Shown one piece after another: positions 33,685-44,295 of a stretch of 64,000 nucleotides of DNA (position 1 is its first letter; each line of letters begins with the position of its first letter). The DNA lies in NCBI GenBank assembly GCA_018524725.1, contig JAEUWP010000335.1, positions 1-64,000 on the forward strand, read 5' to 3'. The notes below the pieces were generated by a model. The model had not been told where the DNA came from. It saw nothing but the letters and a program-made list of their open reading frames with translations, and did not search any database. The position numbers and the translations under genes were made by a program. This stretch comes from Podaxis mareebaensis (lineage: Eukaryota; Basidiomycota; Agaricomycetes; Agaricales; Agaricaceae).

Positions 33685-36214
33685 ATGACAGACCAGCTCG
33701 AGTCAGCTTCACCCGTCCGCTGCCGACGCCCCATTCTGGCCCCTCTCCAGCCTGTCCAGTCGGCAGACCTCACCATCGACGATGCCGAAATGAATGTCGA
33801 CGATGACATCTACCGAGGGGAGCGACCTCCTTCAGCCCGCCCGTCAACTCCTATGAGCGCAAGGTCCTCTTCATCGTCGTCTTCCTCTTCGTCGTCATCA
33901 TCCTGGGGTTCACTTCTTGCTGGAGGTCGTCTTGGAGTTCTCGCCTCAGTAGTCGAACAGGCGATAACAAGATGGGCAAGGGGTGCACGAGGAAGATCGT
34001 CCTCAAGCTCCTCGTCGTCGTCATCCTCGTCATCGGCCGCCTCAAGATCCTCAAAGTCTTCGAAAGTCACTTTGTCCCGTCCTTCGCTGAGCCGACGTCG
34101 CAGACGAAGGTCGAGCGTGAGCAGCCTACACACAGTCAACTCCGAAAGGGACATTGCCGCTCGCATCACCCGAATGAAGGCGCTCGAAGAATCCAGGCAG
34201 ATACCTCGCCAATTCATTTTGTATCTGCCACCCTCGCTTCGTTTCACATACACCTCCAGGCGGGCCTCGAGGGATTCGGATGATGACTACGGGTCGAAGA
34301 GAGTGACACAGACTACTTCTCTTTCCTTGATTCTGGCTCAGCTGGACGTTGCCTTGAAGAGGGCGACCAAGGCTCGACGCCATCTTGGCAGGAGCCGTGT
34401 TGGACCACCCCGTCACGCCCAACATCTTATCTCCAAGCCGCTCACGCAGTCTGTCGTTTCGGATTCTGAGAATGGGACAGGATCATCTTCCAATGGATCA
34501 TGTCCACGAAGAGGAAGAAAGGGCAAACATAGGGAAGGTACCAGCAACGGTAGACGTCATGTGTGGCTTGCTGAGCCGACAGGCAAGATACCAAAGGCAT
34601 GGTTTCTAGATGTTGCATCTCCGACCTGGGAAGACCTTAGAGCTATTGGAAAGGTATCTTTACCCCCTGTTATATGCTTGGTGTTCTGCTAACAGAAGCT
34701 TCCAGCTACTGCACCTTCACCCACTCACTCTAGAGGATATCCTCCAGCAGGACCCACGAGAGAAACTGGATTTATTTCCGAAACTTGGGTACTATTTTAT
34801 TTCCTTTCGGGCAATTGAAACCCGCGAGAGTCGAAAAAAGTCGCAACAACGATTACAGAAGATGAACGAGTATTTGGAGCCCATCGTGGGCCATGGTGAA
34901 GGAACCGTTGGTGAAGCCAATGTCTATCTAGTAGTTTTTAGTGAGGGGATTTGCTGCGTACGTACTTTGGTCCCAATTGTTCATCCCTCGCTTACTTCGG
35001 GTTAGTTTCACTACAATGATGTTGCAGGTTTGTACATCGATATAAGAAGCGAATCTGAATTGACGGGACCCCCAGAACACACTGACCGGATTCGCAGCCG
35101 TATCGCCCTCCTTGAAGAGGTTGCTAGCATGTCGTCAGGTATTTTGTCCCCTTTTTTCGCGTTGTATTGTTCTGAGCTATGATATAGATTGGATCGCACA
35201 TGGCATTTTGGACTCCATTGTCGACTCTTTCTTCCCATATCTAGAGGAGATTGAAAAGGAGGTTATGGCGATTGAAGAACTTGTATTCGCTCCAACGCCG
35301 GCCCACGAACCAACGAACCTTTCTACAACGGAGGCTAAAACAACACTGGGGCGTTCTTCCTCTCAGAACAGTTTCGGGGAGAAAGATAGAAGATCCAAAC
35401 CTTCACTCCCTATCACGGAAACCATATCTCTAAACGAGAAGTCGCCCAGCATCGGAGGAAACGTACGCCCGCGGTTTGCAGCCCCTCGGTGGACCTTTTC
35501 CCTCATCTTTCGACGCATCCGTCGCTTTTTCACCAAACGTTGGAGGCACATATCGGCCACGCCAGAGGCCCCTCCCACTGCTACCACGCTGACTCTGAGA
35601 CGGATGGCCAGGGCACGAAGACTCGTGACCTCGCTTAGCCGCTTGCTCGCTAGCAAGTCTGAAGTTATCACTCAAATCAGGAAAAGACTCCTCAAAGAGG
35701 GAACTTCCGGACTGGGTAACGGAACGAAAGCAGAGGAGCTAGAGGTTGCCATTTATATGGGAGACGTTCAAGGTGCATTTTAGCGTTGTTACGTTACAAA
35801 AACGAAACCTGACAGTGTTTGTTATAGACCATATTCTCACATTACAACATTCGTTAAATCATTACGAGCGTATGTTGAGTGAGTCTCATCCAACCTATCT
35901 AGCCCAACTGCGGACTACGTTTGCCACTACCAAAGCTGGTACGGACAAATCTCTCATCTATCTAACCACTGTATCCATAGCCGTCCTTTGCGTCCAAACA
36001 ATTCTTGGTGAGCTGCCTGCTTGACAATTAGGTAAAAATGACACTGACACCAGGGACAGGAAGCTTTTCTATGAACATAAACGTTCCTCATAATGAAACA
36101 TCATACAACGTATTTGGGATTGTACTCGCCCTCGCTGTCTTCGTTCTATTCATATACCTCAACCTCGTCCGATACTGGTGGAAACAAGCCAAACGGCGAC
36201 GAGCCCTGCTATAG
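33685..36214 (+). CDS. CorA/Mnr2-like divalent cation channel
   Basis: Exons 33685-34653, 34706-34957, 35006-35027, 35076-35138, 35188-35772, 35828-36007 and 36054-36214; 743 residues. The CorA family carries Mg2+ across membranes as pentamers; fungal relatives are Alr1 (plasma membrane) and Mnr2 (vacuole). A long basic, Ser-rich N-terminal extension comes first. The CorA cytosolic domain starts near LHLHPLTLEDILQQ and includes GYYFISFRAIET and a long coiled region (LQHSLNHYERMLSESHPTYL). Two C-terminal membrane spans surround the signature loop. That loop reads SMN where the family normally has GMN, followed by the usual INVPHN-type sequence. The tail is short and basic. A 22-nt exon is required by phase. 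Confidence 0.85.
33861..33903 (+). repeat. Serine-codon (TCN) microsatellite within the CorA-like gene
   Basis: Imperfect TCG/TCT/TCA triplet run encoding about 13 consecutive Ser. A second run lies at about 33998-34035. Both are in frame in the non-conserved N-terminal extension, so length change would be tolerated. Confidence 0.85.
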
Positions 36215-36419
36215 ACCCAGGTTCCCTGACCTACATAGTTGTTTCGTTTTGATCAGTTGTTTGCCTTTTTCGTTTGGAGAGGGGTTGATTCACGGATAAT
36301 AAAAGGATAGATACCCAATTGACCGGTCGTCTAGATAAATTATGGACAACACAATTCATTACACGTTCTACATATATTACAGCTGAACAGAAAAAATCCG
36401 AAGTAGGTCGATCACTCCT

Positions 36420-38005
36420 TCACTCGTTTGTGATCGAGAGGGTATTTTTACGCAGGCCATGTCTTGACATCACGTCATCAGCCTGCTCAAGAGCCTCCCT
36501 GACTGTTAGGTAAAGTCAGAATGATTTATTGATAAACGGACGAGGTAAGGACAAACCTTTCTCATTGAAGAGGCTTTGCTTGCGCTCGAATTCATCAAGG
36601 GTGAGACGCAATTGTTCTCTTTGCCGACGTATTGTGTTATCAACACGTTGGAGGTGCTCTGATTCCGTCTTCAAACTCTCCAGTCCTTCTTGTACTTGTA
36701 GCTGAAGGGCCTCGAGCCCTGATATCTGCTCTAGGTAAACCTCTCTGATTTCTTCCCAACGATGACCTGGACAGGAAAGTCAGCAAACTACTGGGAAGTA
36801 AACAGGAGCATAATGACGTACCAGAAGCCTGGGCATCGCGCGCAGCAGCAGCGTATCTAGATAGTTGGTTGTCCAATTCCTGATCATCGGCCCAGGATAC
36901 CGTTTTCACTCCAAGTTCGCTCACGCTGCTGCCTCGTTTAATACAACTTCTTCGGCGACGAACTGATCCACTTGGATCTGGTGACGTCTCGTCGCCAGAT
37001 GACTGTGGAGAAGATTTAGGCGCCTGGGCCGCGTCTTCAGGGACATCCTTGGGTTTTGCGGGTGGGGAACTGTCGCCTGCTGAAGATTCCGGGAGGTCAG
37101 GATCACCCAAAGCGGATTCGGCTTGTCCAAGCTCGTCGTCGAGACCAAACTCTGATCTTTGGCCTCGGAGAAGCACCGGTAATGGTGGGGGGGAGACGAC
37201 GGAAGATCGCGTCGAAGAATGTACGGCTTGGGTTTGGCTTATCGGAAGGGAAGCGCTTCTCTCGGGTTTGATTGCGCGAGATATGTTGATGAGCGCTTGG
37301 GCGCGTGAGTACAACCCTGGCTTGGATGATGTTTTTGAGCCGGCAGTGGCAGTCGTCACTGAACGTTGGAGGTTCGACTTGGGTGGAGCTAGGGTTGTAG
37401 AGGGTTTTGCTGTTGGTGGTGCAGCAGGAGGACGGCTGGAGGATGCGTCAGCTATACACTGCGGACATTGGGCGTGAAGATGGTTATGATTTGGAGGTGC
37501 AGCGATAGCTGCTTTGGCCGGTTGTGCGATAGGGGCTGAAGCGCGTCGGACGGCAGATGCGTTAGCACGTTTCTGTTGCTCACGGAACCACTTTTCCATT
37601 TCTTTCACGCGAAAATCTTCAGGCGCGATGAAAGTTTGGAAAGGCGAAAGCGACTTGGGCGGCGCAATAGAAAGTTTTGCCAACTTTTGGCATTTGCGAA
37701 CCATCCGCTCCTTCAAATGGCGTATCTCGAGAATCCGGGGCCAGTTTATTGGTTTTTTCGTGAGTTCGTAATCCTCGAGTTTGAGAAGCTGCTCGTACAT
37801 GGCAGCCGTCCCAGGAGGTATTAGGACCTGGCGTGAGGTTGTGTTACCTGGCCGAATCAAAGAATACGGAGAATTGGCGTACTTTGAGTTCATTGAGGGT
37901 ATCGGTTGTTTGAACGTACCTCCATCCCGTAGGAGATTTGGGGTCATAAGGCTCAAGTTGACCCCGGACAGGACTTGGACGCAGGTAATCGAGAGGCTTG
38001 GACAT
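36420..38005 (-). CDS. Unknown protein with disordered middle and C-terminal coiled coil
   Basis: Exons 37883-38005, 36822-37827, 36557-36766 and 36420-36502; 473 residues. I do not recognise the family. The first ~115 residues look folded and helical (YDPKSPTGWRYVQ, AAMYEQLLKLEDYEL, INWPRILEIRHLKERM). The middle is Ala/Pro/Ser-rich and probably disordered; it includes CPQC, and a KTVSWADD motif resembling PP1-binding sites. The last ~100 residues form a heptad-rich coiled coil (ISGLEALQLQVQEGLESLK, DNTIRRQREQLRLTLDEFER in register). A kinetochore or cytoskeletal scaffold would fit, but that is a guess. An ATG at 38182 upstream could add an exon; I chose the start at MSKPLDYLRP. Confidence 0.7.
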
Positions 38006-38630
38006 ACCGGCAGCGAGGAGGCGAGACAGGAAGGGGTATTAGAGGGTATCGGGCCAACGGTATGGCGGGGAAAACCTCGTGCCGAGGGCAGCAAGCGGTC
38101 TTACATACAATGCAAGCAGAGTTTCAGAGAAAGAAAACTTGGGCAATTGATTTGCCACGGTCCACGAGGTGACAGCGGCCATTGTCGAGCTGATTTGGAT
38201 TACAAAACAGGAAGCTCCAAGGGTTACCGACTCACGCTCGTCGTATCTACTCAGCGTTGTTTGAGACATAAGTACTAAGCGTAGCTTGTACAATTCTGAA
38301 TGAAACAATATTTTGCCCCGCACGTTCCATGGTGCATGTCCGAAACCAACACCAGCGTGATCGGATAGTTCCCAGGTTGAGAGCGGTCCGTCCTTTTCGT
38401 CAAGCCTCTCACGTCCAAAAGATACAAGTGCATTAGATCTCTGTCGAGTGTAAATACCATAACATATACATCATGTTGGTGTGGGTGACCTGTGAGAACA
38501 CGGGTGACGGGAACGAGTTCAGCGGGGAAAATCACATTCAGCGGACTTGGATCGGCTTTCTCCGCACGACCTCCGCACACGCGCAACTCTGTCCAGCACA
38601 CCGACCTTGCTACGCTCCTTCTCGTCGCTC
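38006..38630. other. Divergent intergenic region
   Basis: Lies between the coiled-coil gene (minus) and PEX16 (plus). It contains an open minus-strand stretch at about 38105-38182 that could be an upstream or 5' UTR exon of the coiled-coil gene. Nothing else recognised. Confidence 0.4.
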
Positions 38631-40012
38631 ATGTCCTTGTCTCTCGCGAAATATGAAACATTTCTCATAAACAATGTCTCTACCATCTCCAGCCTCGAGT
38701 CTTCTCTCAGGTCTATCACCTGGTTCCTTCCTGGCAGGTTCAAAGATGCCGAGCTTGCATCTGAAGCTCGTTCGTATTCCACCTTACTCCTTCTATACGT
38801 TTCTCTAATTTCATATCAGTAACTGCCCTTATGAACACTATGAGCATGTATCATGACACTATACTTGCCAAAGTCGCCGAGAACAATCCCAAGTATCGGC
38901 CTTTAATTCCATCGTCCCTGCATACTCGGTACACCAAAGCATGGATGAACAAAAGTTTACAGTACAAATGGGCTGCTCGCATCTTGGAGCTCTTGCGTTT
39001 CACTGAGCTTGTGATTGAAATGGGCCTCCGCCGCAAAGTTTCAGAGAAAATTCGCTGGAGAGGAATTGTGGTCATTGAAACTATCAAGTAAATAAAACCC
39101 ATCCTAAACTATTAACACTCGATCCTTACACTTTCTCCAAAGGGCTGCACTACGCCTCTTACTCCTGAAAGTGACCCGCCAACCTCTGCTTTCCCCACCA
39201 CTTCCCGAACGTGATTTTGACCCGACTATGCTTCCGCCCTCCAGTGCCGAGTCTTCCCCTACCTTGGCACCGTCCTCGCCCGTCTCGTCTCTCCCTGTGA
39301 CGCCCGATCACCTGAAGAATAACTACCTATCCCTTCCCCCTCATCCGCTTTTGACAACCCCACTTCCCCCAACGCGCTCCGATACGGCTGTGGAGGATTT
39401 TTTGTTACCAAAGGCTTTGACAACATCCTCTGTTAAACCTTCGTTATCCTTGCTGAGACCCCTTTCTACTCCGCAAGATTGGCTTGCAGAAATTGTTTAT
39501 ATAATACGTCCCCTCGTCTACGGTACGTCCGCCCATGTGTGCGGCCTGTGCCGATCAGAACCTGATTTCTCTGGCATTTTATAGCATCCTTACTGGCATA
39601 TGATCGCCGGAGTAAACAACATACAAATCGCGCCCTTATGGCTGCCTTCTGCATGGAATTCATCTCGCGTAATCTCAGAAGGACGCCGCCGCCTTCGGCC
39701 CTACTCGAAAGATCAGAATATGCTCGGAGAGATAAAGATATGTTGTGGTACCTTCTCCGCGGTTCTATCTGGGAGACCTATACCCGGTTAGCGTCCATTG
39801 AGCATCTAATTTCATTAAGACGTTGCTCATGTTCATTCCTAGACCTAAACTTGAGTCTTTCGTGGCTAATGCTTCACGTGCACCACTGTTGGGATTGTTC
39901 GGTGCACTGGTGAAAGAGTGGATCCCACTGATCAACGAATATTATTATTGTATGTTCTTCTTCGTCCCAACCGCTAATTCGCTGACAATCCCCACCAGAC
40001 ACTGCTCCTTAA
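38631..40012 (+). CDS. PEX16: Peroxin-16
   Basis: Exons 38631-38769, 38820-39087, 39143-39522, 39585-39786, 39843-39949 and 39999-40012; 369 residues. Pex16 is a membrane peroxin involved in peroxisome formation and delivery of membrane proteins. The N-terminus KYETFLINNVSTISSLESS runs into LRSITWFLPGRFKDAELASE, the family hallmark. Further blocks are TELVIEMGLRRK, KIRWRGIVVIETIKA, EIVYIIRPLVYASLLAYDRRS (in two exons) and the C-terminal ALVKEWIPLINEYYYYT. A Ser/Pro insertion sits at about 150-215. The final 14-nt exon ends at the first in-frame stop; this last junction is the least certain. Confidence 0.9.
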
Positions 40013-40362
40013 CTCCATTACTGGCGTCATCTTGGTTCTCGGTACTTGCCTTGTATTGTATTGCCTTCGCTTCTAAAGGGCGATTCGTCAACTCAGATGT
40101 TGCACAACCGAAAAGTACTCTGTTTGCTCCCAGTGTCGATATTCGACTTCCGAAATTCTTTCCTTTTGTCCATTCGTTCATCACACGTCAGCCCCCACTT
40201 ATACCCACACCATGGTGTGTCTGATGCAGCATGTGATAGGATATCTACTATCATAGGGCCTGTCAAGCGCGAATAAGTCTGGAAGTCTCTCGTACTAGGT
40301 TCTCTTCGGATCTCCCAGACATCTTATATTCCACCGGACCTTTCTTCTTACCCCTCGCAGAG
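40013..40362. other. Intergenic region between PEX16 and the cupin gene
   Basis: PEX16 3' flank and cupin promoter. Short open frames show no family feature. Confidence 0.35.
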
Positions 40363-41139
40363 ATGTCTAATCCATCCCCTTCTCTGCTTCCTCCGCTACG
40401 TCGAGTTGTAACTACCCATGACGCACAAGGTCTCGCCACGGTTGAAAGTAATGTTCTGTTGGAGCCAGAGGTGAGCCCAGCCAATCACCTTCTGTGAAAA
40501 CCATTCATCTATCCATCGAAGCGCATGGAACGCGTTCCAGGGGCTCAATCAGCGGCTATTTGGGTTACAACTGATGGCATCCCAGTAAACGACAATAATA
40601 CTCGGTATGGCTTCATTGAGACGTTTCAAGCCGAGTTAACGAGTTGTTCCTTTTCGCAGTGAGGACGGGGCGAAACGTATTATTGACGATACCAGTAACT
40701 TTGGCCTTGTTCATCCTTTGGGTACCAATCTTCGGTCGACGGAGTTGGAGCCTGGAGCTATCACCCCTATGGTTAGATCCCCCATTGCTATTATCGCCGT
40801 TTTGACGTCTGGCTGACATCTACATGCTCGGTCAGCATCGCACTAGCTCCTTAGATTACAACATTCTGGGTTTGTCCGTTCCTTTTCTGTCAATTGATAG
40901 GATCCCTGACGTTATTTGTTCCTCCAGTCTCGGGAGAACTTATTCTGATTACCGAAGATGGTACTAAGACGCACTTGAAGAACTCGGGGGATACCGTCAT
41001 TCAACGAGGTACCATGCATGCGTGGAAGAATCCCTCCGGGACTCAGCCTGCTAGATGGATCTCTGTCCTTGTTGCTGCGAAGCCGGCTATTGTGAACGGA
41101 AAACCTCTTGCTCCAGCATTCGTACAACCCAAGCCGTGA
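40363..41139 (+). CDS. Cupin-domain protein
   Basis: Exons 40363-40470, 40522-40604, 40660-40771, 40836-40869 and 40901-41139; 191 residues. A small single-cupin protein of the kind common in filamentous fungi, often next to metabolic genes. The substrate is unknown. The N-terminal part carries RRVVTTHD and IWVTTDGIPVNDN. The cupin core includes LEPGAITPMHRTSSLDYNI (metal-site first motif, with only one clear His) and DTVIQRGTMHAWKNPS (second motif with His). TLFVPPVSGELILITEDG lies between the motifs. The metal site looks partly degenerate, since the usual HxH pair is not seen. Confidence 0.82.
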
Positions 41140-41231
41140 TTGTAGAAATTGTCGTAATCTGTGGCCCGTTGCGGGCCGGCGGTATATGTGTCAATTAAAC
41201 GAGTTATTCTGTGTTAGGAAGATCGTGGTTA

Positions 41232-42306
41232 TCACTGAAGGTTTACGAACAATCCCCCATCGACCAAGAGGGATGCACCTGTCACGTATTTTGCCAAGTC
41301 ACTCGCAAGGAAGACAACAGGACCAGCGATGTCATCAGGAGCTTTAGAATATGTGGTTAGTATGTCTAAGATTTAAGAACTCTCCATTTACCTCCGAGCC
41401 TTTTGAGAGCGGTACGTTTGATCATATACTCCCTCTTGGTAAGATCAGATAAGTCTTCCTTATTGATGTCTGTTTCTATTGTTCCAGGTAGAATGGCGTT
41501 GGCACGGATGCCATACTTTCCGAGTGCCACAGCACAGCTCTGCATTAGGGAAAGAATTCCCGCTTTGGTGGGGGTATAATGACTGAAGAAGCCAGTTTTG
41601 GGAGGGACGCCCCATTGAAGGTAGGTCAGGGATGAGTCAGTCGAGTGCCCATAGATCCTCACCATTGAAGTTCTCCTCCCACCAGTGCCGAAATAGACGA
41701 TATGCCGATGATGGAACCGCCTTGTGGGACCTGGGTTTTCATCTGATTCGCAACGGCTGCAGAGAACATTCAGTTGCGAACCATAAATGTAGCTTCGGCT
41801 CGGGAATCACCTTGGACGACATAAAAAGAACCATCTAGGTTGACTTGCCTTGTTCTTTCCCAGGTGGCGTGAGGCATCGTCAGGAAATCTGCGAAAGGAC
41901 AGATACCGGCGTTTGATACGAGGACATCGATACGGCCGAAAGCAGAAACGCCTGCATCGACAATCTATGCCCGAGAAATAGTTAGTCAGACCTGATACTG
42001 TGGCTAAAGTGGCCAACTTAACTTTAGTCGAAGTTATTGCGTCTCCAATATCGCCAGGTACGGTAACGATCTTTACTGCACCACTCTCGAGCTGACCTCG
42101 AAGTGACTGCATCTCGGACTCGGTTTCTGCGTCGCCATAATAATGCAGGACCAGTCCACGTGCACCATGCTTTGCGAATTCTAGTGCGCTGGAAAAGTTG
42201 GATCAGATATTAGACTATCGAGGTGAAGTAATGGGGATCACCAAGCTCGTCCGATTCCCCGCGAAGAACCCGTGATACAAACGACTTTGTTCGCGACGAG
42301 ACTCAT
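41232..42306 (-). CDS. Short-chain dehydrogenase/reductase
   Basis: Exons 42242-42306, 42023-42188, 41811-41964, 41663-41756, 41392-41582 and 41232-41341; 259 residues, a normal classical-SDR length. NAD(P)-dependent oxidoreductase. The cofactor motif is [10 protein letters not shown] (TGxxxGxG), the structural motif is VSNAGI (NAG), the catalytic Ser lies in GISSIS, and the Tyr/Lys pair is in HYTPTKAGI. The C-terminus GASLLVDGG is typical. A sugar dehydrogenase such as L-rhamnose 1-dehydrogenase is possible by overall pattern, but the substrate cannot be read from sequence. It shares a 277-bp divergent promoter with the reductoisomerase gene. Confidence 0.9.
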
Positions 42307-42583
42307 TACGGTAGGCTTTCAAGATTGTTTAAGCACTTCCTCAGTAATATCCTCCCGCTACATATACACTTCGCGTAAGGGGAAAGAAGCTTCGATGTAC
42401 ACAAGGATCCCGGAGGAAACGGGCATACCGGGCCGTCTTTAGGCATACCTATGTGATCCTCATGACCTCGATGAGAATTCTCGCTTGTTCACTGAAGCGA
42501 TGTGGATAGGCTGTTATATGTCGAGGGAATTGGGTTTGCAGTGGATCAGATACTATCCCTAAATCGCAGGCGACAACCTCAAG
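42307..42583. promoter_or_regulatory. Shared divergent promoter region (dehydrogenase / reductoisomerase)
   Basis: 277 bp between two start codons on opposite strands. It includes GC-rich CCGGAGGAAACGGG and CCGGGCCG around 42409-42436. Shared control is inferred from arrangement only. Confidence 0.4.
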
Positions 42584-44104
42584 ATGCCCTCGGCGAAGAT
42601 GTGAGTGGTCTTGTCCATCTGAGATAGCTCCAAGCGGCTCTTAACAATTCCTTTGCTAGCTATTACGATTCTGATGCGGACATAGGGCTTCTAACCGGCA
42701 AGCAGATAGTATTCCTTGGGTGAGTGCTCTCACGAGCCCTTGTGCAATGACCTGAACTCACCTCATTCAGGTTTGGAAACCAGGGAGCCGCCCAAGCCCA
42801 GAATTTGAGGGATTCTGGGATTCCCAATGATCAGATTCTGATTGCCAATAGAGCGGACTCATATGCGGATGATGCGAAAGCCAAGGGATTCATTGTTGAA
42901 CATGACTTCGAAAAGGCTGCATCCGTAGCAGATGGCAAGCACCCTCTCTTGATCAATATCGTCTTGTTGACTTACATGAGAGTCCAGTACTATTTATTCT
43001 CATTCCTGACCAAGTACAACCTAAGGTGTTCAACAATAGCTTTGGGCCTCACTTGAAGGGAAACGCCACCATCGTCGTCGCTAGCGGATACAACGTTTTT
43101 TTCAAGTTGTTACAGTTTAAGCCAACGCACAATGTTGTGATGGTTGCTCCGAGGTCTGTCCATATGTTCCTCGAATCATGTTTCTGGTTTTGAGAGGGGC
43201 CGGGCAGGATGATTGGGTCTTCGGTGCGCTCCCTGTATGAGAAGGGAAAAGGCTTCCCCTGCTTCGTTTCCGTTGAACAAGATGGATCGGGGAATGCATT
43301 ATCGGTCGCACTGGCTGTGTCTAAGGCTATTGGCGCCACGAGGGCCGGAGCTATTGCCTCCTCTGCTCGTGAGGAGACTATTATGGACCTGCTTGCAGGT
43401 GGGGTCTGTGATCTCCCTCCGTAAATCTTTGACTCACATTTGGCATAGAACAAGCACTCTGGCCGAACATCATCATGCTGTTCAGGTAGTAGTTTACCAA
43501 CACACCTAACCGCGAGAGAATACACTAACACCAACCGGCGGCAGGGAGGCCTTCAACGTCCTCCAGAAGGCCGGGTGCTCAGACGAAGCGTTATGTTATG
43601 AAATGTGAGCACGTCCTACCTCCCCTGGAGCCCCGAAGCCGATCACTGATCGGTCGGTAGGTGGATGTCCAAAGAACCAGCAGAAATATTCGAGCGAGCT
43701 GCGGAGGAAGGTTTTATCACCCAGGTATGCGGCGTTTAACACGCATTTAAAAGGCATGTTCTCAGCTTCCTCAGCTTAAGCATCATTCAACCTGCTCCCA
43801 ATTCGGCCAACTGCGCGGTGCGTTAGCTCTCGACGGAGCTGCGGCAAAAAGTCATTTCGAGAATATACTATATAACCAGGTAAGGGGCTGTTCAATATGC
43901 TCCACCTGAGATTCACACTTGGTATTCTAATAATCCTAGATTTTGAACGGGAAATTCTCCAGCGAGTTTTCCAAACTCGAAGATGACTTAGAGAAGGAAG
44001 GGGATGAAAATCCTCTCAACAACCTGTATCGACGTGCTGAGGAGACGGAGCTTGCGAAGGCAGAAAAGAGGGTTAGGGCTCATCTGGCCGGTCTGCTGCA
44101 ATAG
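42584..44104 (+). CDS. Ketol-acid reductoisomerase-like protein, short form without presequence
   Basis: Ten exons: 42584-42600, 42660-42719, 42771-42934, 42988-43153, 43208-43398, 43449-43485, 43545-43604, 43661-43724, 43775-43879 and 43940-44104; 342 residues. KARI makes the dihydroxy acid precursor of valine and isoleucine. The N-terminus AKIYYDSDADIGLLTGK starts directly at the enzyme fold, as in bacterial class I KARI; fungal Ilv5 carries a mitochondrial presequence and is about 400 residues. The Rossmann motif is FLGFGNQGAAQAQNL. The helical domain has MDLLAEQALWPNI and YEMWMSKEP. Some metal-ligand positions differ from typical KARI (see findings). The third intron (42935-42987) is GC-AG. 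Confidence 0.85.
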
Positions 44105-44295
44105 TTTTTGTGTACCAAATCATGCATACAGTATATGTAACCAGTGTAGGAAAGCGGGATTTGTTCTCCACATCACAAACTGGGGGTTAATGGGCACGTG
44201 CCGTGAAGTACAAACAGGGACAACGCAGACCTCCGCGGACACTGCAACTTTTCCTCCACCAAGCCAACCTGCTCAAAGCTGTTACACTACACACA

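Noticed and set aside
38105..38182. Upstream first exon of the coiled-coil gene starting at ATG 38182
   Set aside because: Possible, but its splice to 37989 needs a distant branch point, and the downstream ATG (MSKPLDYLRP) gives a simpler model.
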